The notes beneath the pieces are model-generated. The model ran no database searches, was not told the origin of the DNA, and worked only from the letters and a program-made list of their open reading frames with translations. The position numbers were made by a program, and so were the translations under genes. Below, piece after piece: positions 61,029 through 64,000 of a stretch of DNA of 64,000 nt. This DNA is from Janibacter endophyticus (lineage in GTDB: Bacteria > Actinomycetota > Actinomycetes > Actinomycetales > Dermatophilaceae), in contig NZ_JAFEJG010000004.1 of the NCBI RefSeq assembly GCF_016888335.1, positions 868,001-932,000 of the forward strand, given 5' to 3'. The first letter of the stretch is position 1, and the number at the start of each line of letters is the position of its first letter.

Positions 61029-61602
61029 TCCAACCAAGTCCCTCGGCGATGAGGATGAGACCGAAGAGGAAGAAGAGGACGGCGGCGCCGATCTTGATCG
61101 TCTTCTCCGGGAGCTTGCGGCCGAGGACCGCGCCGACGCCGATGGCGAGGGCGTCGGCGGCGACCATGCCGACGGTCGAGCCGATCCACGTGCCGAACCA
61201 GCCCTCCTGGGTGGCCAGCGTGATCGTCGCGAGCATCGTCTTGTCACCGAGCTCGGCGAGGAAGAAGGCGGTGCCGACGGCGAGGAGCGCGGTGCCGGTC
61301 GCCTTGCGGGCCTTGCTCGCCTCCTCCTCGGTCAGCTCGTCGCCACGCAGGGTCCACGCGCCGAAGACGAGGAAGGCGATGCCGGCGCCGATGGCGATCC
61401 AGTTCTGGTACTCCTCGAAGGCCGTGCCGATCCAGTAGCCGATGCCGACGGAGGCGAGGTGCACGATCGCGGTCGCGGCCGTGATCGCGAGGATGACATC
61501 GCGGGCGCGGTAGCGAGTGGCGAAGGTCATCGCCATGAGCTGGGACTTGTCACCGAGCTCGGCGACGAAGATCACCGCGGTGGACAGGAGGAAGGCGTAC
61601 AC
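61021..61602 (-). CDS. TMEM165/GDT1 (UPF0016) family manganese exporter
   Basis: This 193-residue membrane protein is an internal repeat of two units, each with the ion motif E-x-G-D-[KR]-[ST]: FVAELGDKSQLMAMTFA and FLAELGDKTMLATITLA. UPF0016 members export Mn2+ (MneA/Gdt1). A yybP-ykoY Mn2+ riboswitch lies in its leader, supporting a Mn-detoxification role. GTG start at 61602. Confidence 0.93.
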   Translation of the reverse strand: MYAFLLSTAVIFVAELGDKSQLMAMTFATRYRARDVILAITAATAIVHLASVGIGYWIGTAFEEYQNWIAIGAGIAFLVFGAWTLRGDELTEEEASKARKATGTALLAVGTAFFLAELGDKTMLATITLATQEGWFGTWIGSTVGMVAADALAIGVGAVLGRKLPEKTIKIGAAVLFFLFGLILIAEGLGWIG

Positions 61603-61699
61603 AGTCTGGCTCTCTGCTCAGGCGCCCGGCCGGGCCGCTGGGAGGACGACTCGACCAGGCACGAAGGGGTGAGCCCACCGGGGTCGGTGCGCTCACGTC

Positions 61700-61816
61700 G
61701 TGCTGGTCGAAAGTCTCGTCCGCCACGGGAACCGTGGCCGGCCGTGCCGGTCGCCTCACCCGAAGGCTCGGCGACAGTATGTCGACACGACCGTTAGGGA
61801 CTACTCCCCCTCGATC
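61700..61816 (-). promoter_or_regulatory. Manganese riboswitch (yybP-ykoY class)
   Basis: On the minus strand the leader begins with the class signature GGGGGAGTAG (61801-61810), then GTCGACATACTGTCG, and later GGCGGACGAGACTTT (about 61710-61724). These blocks match the yybP-ykoY aptamer. Downstream, an extended hairpin (about 61660-61705, arms GTGAGCGCACC and GGTGGGCTCAC) could be the expression platform. A possible -10, TATCCT, lies at 61823-61828 on the minus strand. Mn2+ binding is expected to turn on the exporter gene. Confidence 0.82.
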
Positions 61817-61851
61817 GGGATCAGGATACAGGCGCTCATAGACTCCTCTGT

Positions 61852-62712
61852 ATGCCGCATCAGACTGAGTACGCCCCTGTCACCTGGACCGCCGCCGGAT
61901 CCTTGGAGTTTGAGGACATCGCCTACGAGCACAGCGAGGACGGGATTGCGAAGATCACGATCTGTCGTCCCGAGGTGCACAACGCCTTCCGTCCGCAGAC
62001 GCTCATCGAGATCGGCCACGCCCTCGAGGATGCTCGAGAGGACACCTCGGTGGGGGTCATCATCCTCACGGGCCAAGGAGAGAAGGCCTTCTGCTCCGGT
62101 GGAGACCAGCGCGTCCGCGGTGATAGCGGATACCTCACTGAGCCCGGTAAGCAGGGTGCTGTGGGCCGCTTCCACGTGACCGACCTTCATGTCCAGATGC
62201 GCCGTACGCCCAAGCCGATCATCGCGATGGTCGCTGGGTACGCGATCGGTGGCGGGCACGTCCTCCACCTCGTCTGCGACCTGACGATCGCCGCCGACAA
62301 CGCGCGCTTCGGGCAGGTGGGCCCCAAGGTCGGGTCCTTCGACGGCGGGTTCGGTGCCGGAGCGCTCGCCGAGATGGTGGGAGTCAAGAAGGCGAAGGAG
62401 ATCTGGTTCCTCTGCCGGCAGTACGACGCCGAGGAAGCGCGGGAGATGGGGATGGTCAACACGATCGTCCCTGTGGCAGACCTCGAGCAGGAGACGGTCG
62501 CCTGGGCTCGCGAGATGATGCAGATGTCGCCGTTCGCCCTCCGACTCATGAAGGCCTCGTTCAACGCGGCGGAAGACGGGATCTCTGGGATCCAGCAGCT
62601 TGCGCACGACGCCAATCTGCTCTTCTACTCGACCGACGAGGCCAAGGAGGGCCGCGAGGCGTACAAGGCGAAGCGTCGACCGGAGTTCGAGAAGTTCCCC
62701 CGTCGTCCATGA
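61852..62712 (+). CDS. menB: 1,4-Dihydroxy-2-naphthoyl-CoA synthase
   Basis: This 286-residue crotonase-fold enzyme cyclises o-succinylbenzoyl-CoA. It shows MenB-specific blocks: [72 protein letters not shown] and the C-terminus [17 protein letters not shown]. It is divergent from the Mn exporter and near menA and menE. Codon use is somewhat less GC3-biased than its neighbours. Confidence 0.95.
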   Translation: MPHQTEYAPVTWTAAGSLEFEDIAYEHSEDGIAKITICRPEVHNAFRPQTLIEIGHALEDAREDTSVGVIILTGQGEKAFCSGGDQRVRGDSGYLTEPGKQGAVGRFHVTDLHVQMRRTPKPIIAMVAGYAIGGGHVLHLVCDLTIAADNARFGQVGPKVGSFDGGFGAGALAEMVGVKKAKEIWFLCRQYDAEEAREMGMVNTIVPVADLEQETVAWAREMMQMSPFALRLMKASFNAAEDGISGIQQLAHDANLLFYSTDEAKEGREAYKAKRRPEFEKFPRRP

Positions 62713-62734
62713 GGGGCGGCCCGTTGCTCTTGCC

Positions 62735-63535
62735 TCAGTTGTTGGGGTTGTGCCCGGTCACGGTGCCAGCGACGCAGAGTCTGCCCTGGGCGTCGATGAC
62801 GTCTACCCGGGTGACTCCCATCGCGCGACCGGATCGCAGGACCTCTGCCTGCACCGTGATGACCGCATCGACGGGCACCGCCCGGATGTAGGCCGCGTGG
62901 ACCGAGCTCATGAGCAGCTCTGACGACCTGGATCTGAGCACGTGCTGGCCGAGGACGGCAACCGCCGACAGGATGACGCCTCCATGCGCAACACCCAGTG
63001 GGTTCGCGATCTGGCTTCCAGCAGCGATGGACATCGAGTCGTGGTCGCAAAGCGTCGCGCCCATCTGGGCCAGCAGGTCTCCCGAGGGTGTGGGCGGCAG
63101 GGTGGCGTGCGCAGGGGGAGGCGTTGGTACCTCGCTGTCGATGAGCCGAAGGCGAGTCGTGGCTACGGCGATCACGTCGCCCGTTTCGTCCTGCACCAGA
63201 CCGGTCGCGTGCAGCGACCTGCCGCGGGGTGGCGAGGCCTGGGCCCGGCATGTGATCTTCCCGGTCCTCGGCAATGGGCCGACGATGTCGATGCTCAGCT
63301 CGGTGGTCACCGGCCAGGTGCCCGGCTGCCGCAGAGGTACAGGAGCCCAGCCCACGGTCTCGTCGACGAGCACGCCGATGGCCCCTGCGGATGGCTGCCG
63401 GTGGATGCGGCACCACTCGCCCATGTCCATGGATCCCAGGACCTGGTCGCCCTGAACGTCAAGGTCGTGCAGACGCATGCGTCGAGCTGGCTCTGTCCGG
63501 ATGAAGCTGTAGCTCGACGCAGGGGCGTTGGTCAT
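62735..63535 (-). CDS. Double-hotdog PaaI-like thioesterase
   Basis: This 266-residue protein has two hotdog repeats: the first with HRQPSAGAIGVLVDETVGWA and the second with ANPLGVAHGGVILSAVAVLG and HAAYIRAVPVDAVITVQAEV. The ATG at 63535 starts MTNAPASSYSFIRTEPARR. It probably hydrolyses an acyl- or aryl-CoA ester. It lies 44 bp downstream of the PECR-like dehydrogenase on the same strand and converges with menB, so it is more likely part of a lipid or acid degradation unit than of menaquinone synthesis. Confidence 0.75.
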   Translation of the reverse strand: MTNAPASSYSFIRTEPARRMRLHDLDVQGDQVLGSMDMGEWCRIHRQPSAGAIGVLVDETVGWAPVPLRQPGTWPVTTELSIDIVGPLPRTGKITCRAQASPPRGRSLHATGLVQDETGDVIAVATTRLRLIDSEVPTPPPAHATLPPTPSGDLLAQMGATLCDHDSMSIAAGSQIANPLGVAHGGVILSAVAVLGQHVLRSRSSELLMSSVHAAYIRAVPVDAVITVQAEVLRSGRAMGVTRVDVIDAQGRLCVAGTVTGHNPNN

Positions 63536-63579
63536 GTCGACATCCTGCCGACGTGACGATGGCAGATCTTGGCGCACGA

Positions 63580-64000
63580 TCAGCCGAGAGAGGTGCCGTC
63601 AAGGACCGCTGGGACCGTGCTGCGGTGGAAGCCGCGATACGCGGGGGTGTTGTTGGCTCCGGCGAGGGGCCAGCCTCCGCGCCAGTTCGGAGTGCCGCCA
63701 TCGATCCTGAGGGTGGTCCCGGTGATGTAGGCCGCTGCGGGGGAGAGGAGGTAGACCAGACCGGCGGAAATCTCGGCCTCGGTGCCGAAGCGCCGCAACG
63801 GGATGACGGGCATGGCCTGCTCGCGGAAGAAGGCGGCGTCTTTATCATCGTAGGTGTCGAAGCCGCTCGAGGCGATCCCGCCCGGCGCGAGTGCGTTCAC
63901 CCGTACTCCGCTCGCGGCCCACTCGCACGCCGCGGTCTCCGTGAGCGTGTGCATGCCGCCTCGTCCGGCGCCGGAGTGGCCCATGCCCGGCCACCCGTTC
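63580..64000 (-). CDS. PECR-like short-chain dehydrogenase (5' end beyond the window)
   Basis: The C-terminal about 140 residues are present. They show GHSGAGRGGMHTLTETAACE, WAASGVRVNALAPGGIASSG, IPLRRFGTEAEISAGLVYLL and SPAAAYITGTTLRIDGG. These strongly resemble peroxisomal trans-2-enoyl-CoA reductase (PECR) and AtuG-type SDRs, in which the usual Tyr-x3-Lys site is altered (His-Ser-Gly-Ala here). The cofactor-binding half lies outside the window. Likely an enoyl-CoA or ketoacyl-CoA reductase. Confidence 0.8.
   Translation of the reverse strand, partial: NGWPGMGHSGAGRGGMHTLTETAACEWAASGVRVNALAPGGIASSGFDTYDDKDAAFFREQAMPVIPLRRFGTEAEISAGLVYLLSPAAAYITGTTLRIDGGTPNWRGGWPLAGANNTPAYRGFHRSTVPAVLDGTSLG

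Noticed and set aside
61801-62607. 268-residue minus-strand frame opposite menB
   Set aside because: It is a shadow of menB and overlaps the Mn riboswitch; it has no coherent domain.

Overview
The window is very GC-rich, with dense genes, many 4-bp ATGA start/stop overlaps and many GTG starts. An IdeR-type metal repressor, a SepX/GlpR-like divisome protein, cytochrome c maturation system II, a menaquinone branch and two tRNAs without encoded CCA ends all point to an actinomycete. My best guess is Micrococcales near Intrasporangiaceae (Janibacter/Knoellia-like). That placement is inferred from gene content and not from any database search.

Layout. 1-10 kb: a MarR regulator with an MFS exporter, serC, citrate synthase, a hydroxyacid-oxoacid transhydrogenase with a hotdog protein, a frameshifted MFS gene, an IdeR-family repressor, and an NlpC/P60 wall hydrolase behind a c-di-AMP (ydaO) riboswitch. 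10-27 kb: an accessory catabolic block. It has a thioesterase, a complete branched-chain-type ABC importer (livFGHMK order), an MhpB-like ring-cleavage dioxygenase with a medium-chain oxidoreductase on the minus strand, and facing them a plus-strand run of Rieske dioxygenase alpha subunit, ferredoxin, reductase, beta subunit, C-C hydrolase, dihydrodiol dehydrogenase, acyl-CoA ligase and an unknown protein. IclR and XRE-cupin regulators close the block. Together these would import an arylalkanoate-like acid, dihydroxylate it, rearomatise it, cleave the ring (meta) and hydrolyse the product. Three 17-bp palindromes of one type (GTGCC(G/A)-N5-CGGCAC) precede the thioesterase gene, livF and the divergent dioxygenase promoters, so the block looks like one regulon.

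27-44 kb is largely core: tRNA-Arg, a lytic transglycosylase, a DUF4011 helicase-like protein with an eroded P-loop, mscL, SAF and FmdB proteins, a cation/proton antiporter, penicillin acylase, 5-FCL, a eukaryote-type UGPase, RimJ-like, SepX-like, an AI-2E-family permease and tRNA-Ala. Behind tRNA-Ala lies about 0.8 kb of debris with IS481 and IS3 fragments and a decayed copy of the tRNA 3' half. 44-64 kb: YibE/F, a TM0106-type RecB-like nuclease-helicase, a protein mannosyltransferase, rsmI, a cytochrome c maturation operon (phosphatase, resA, ccdA, resB, ccsB), a sugar-dehydrogenase lipoprotein, menA and menE, a YwiC-like protein, a TMEM165-family exporter behind a manganese (yybP-ykoY) riboswitch, menB, a thioesterase and a truncated PECR-like SDR.

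Other signals not explained by genes: the octamer CGAAGGGG/CCCCTTCG occurs about 55 times by eye, mostly after 27 kb, and two families of palindromic intergenic repeats are present.
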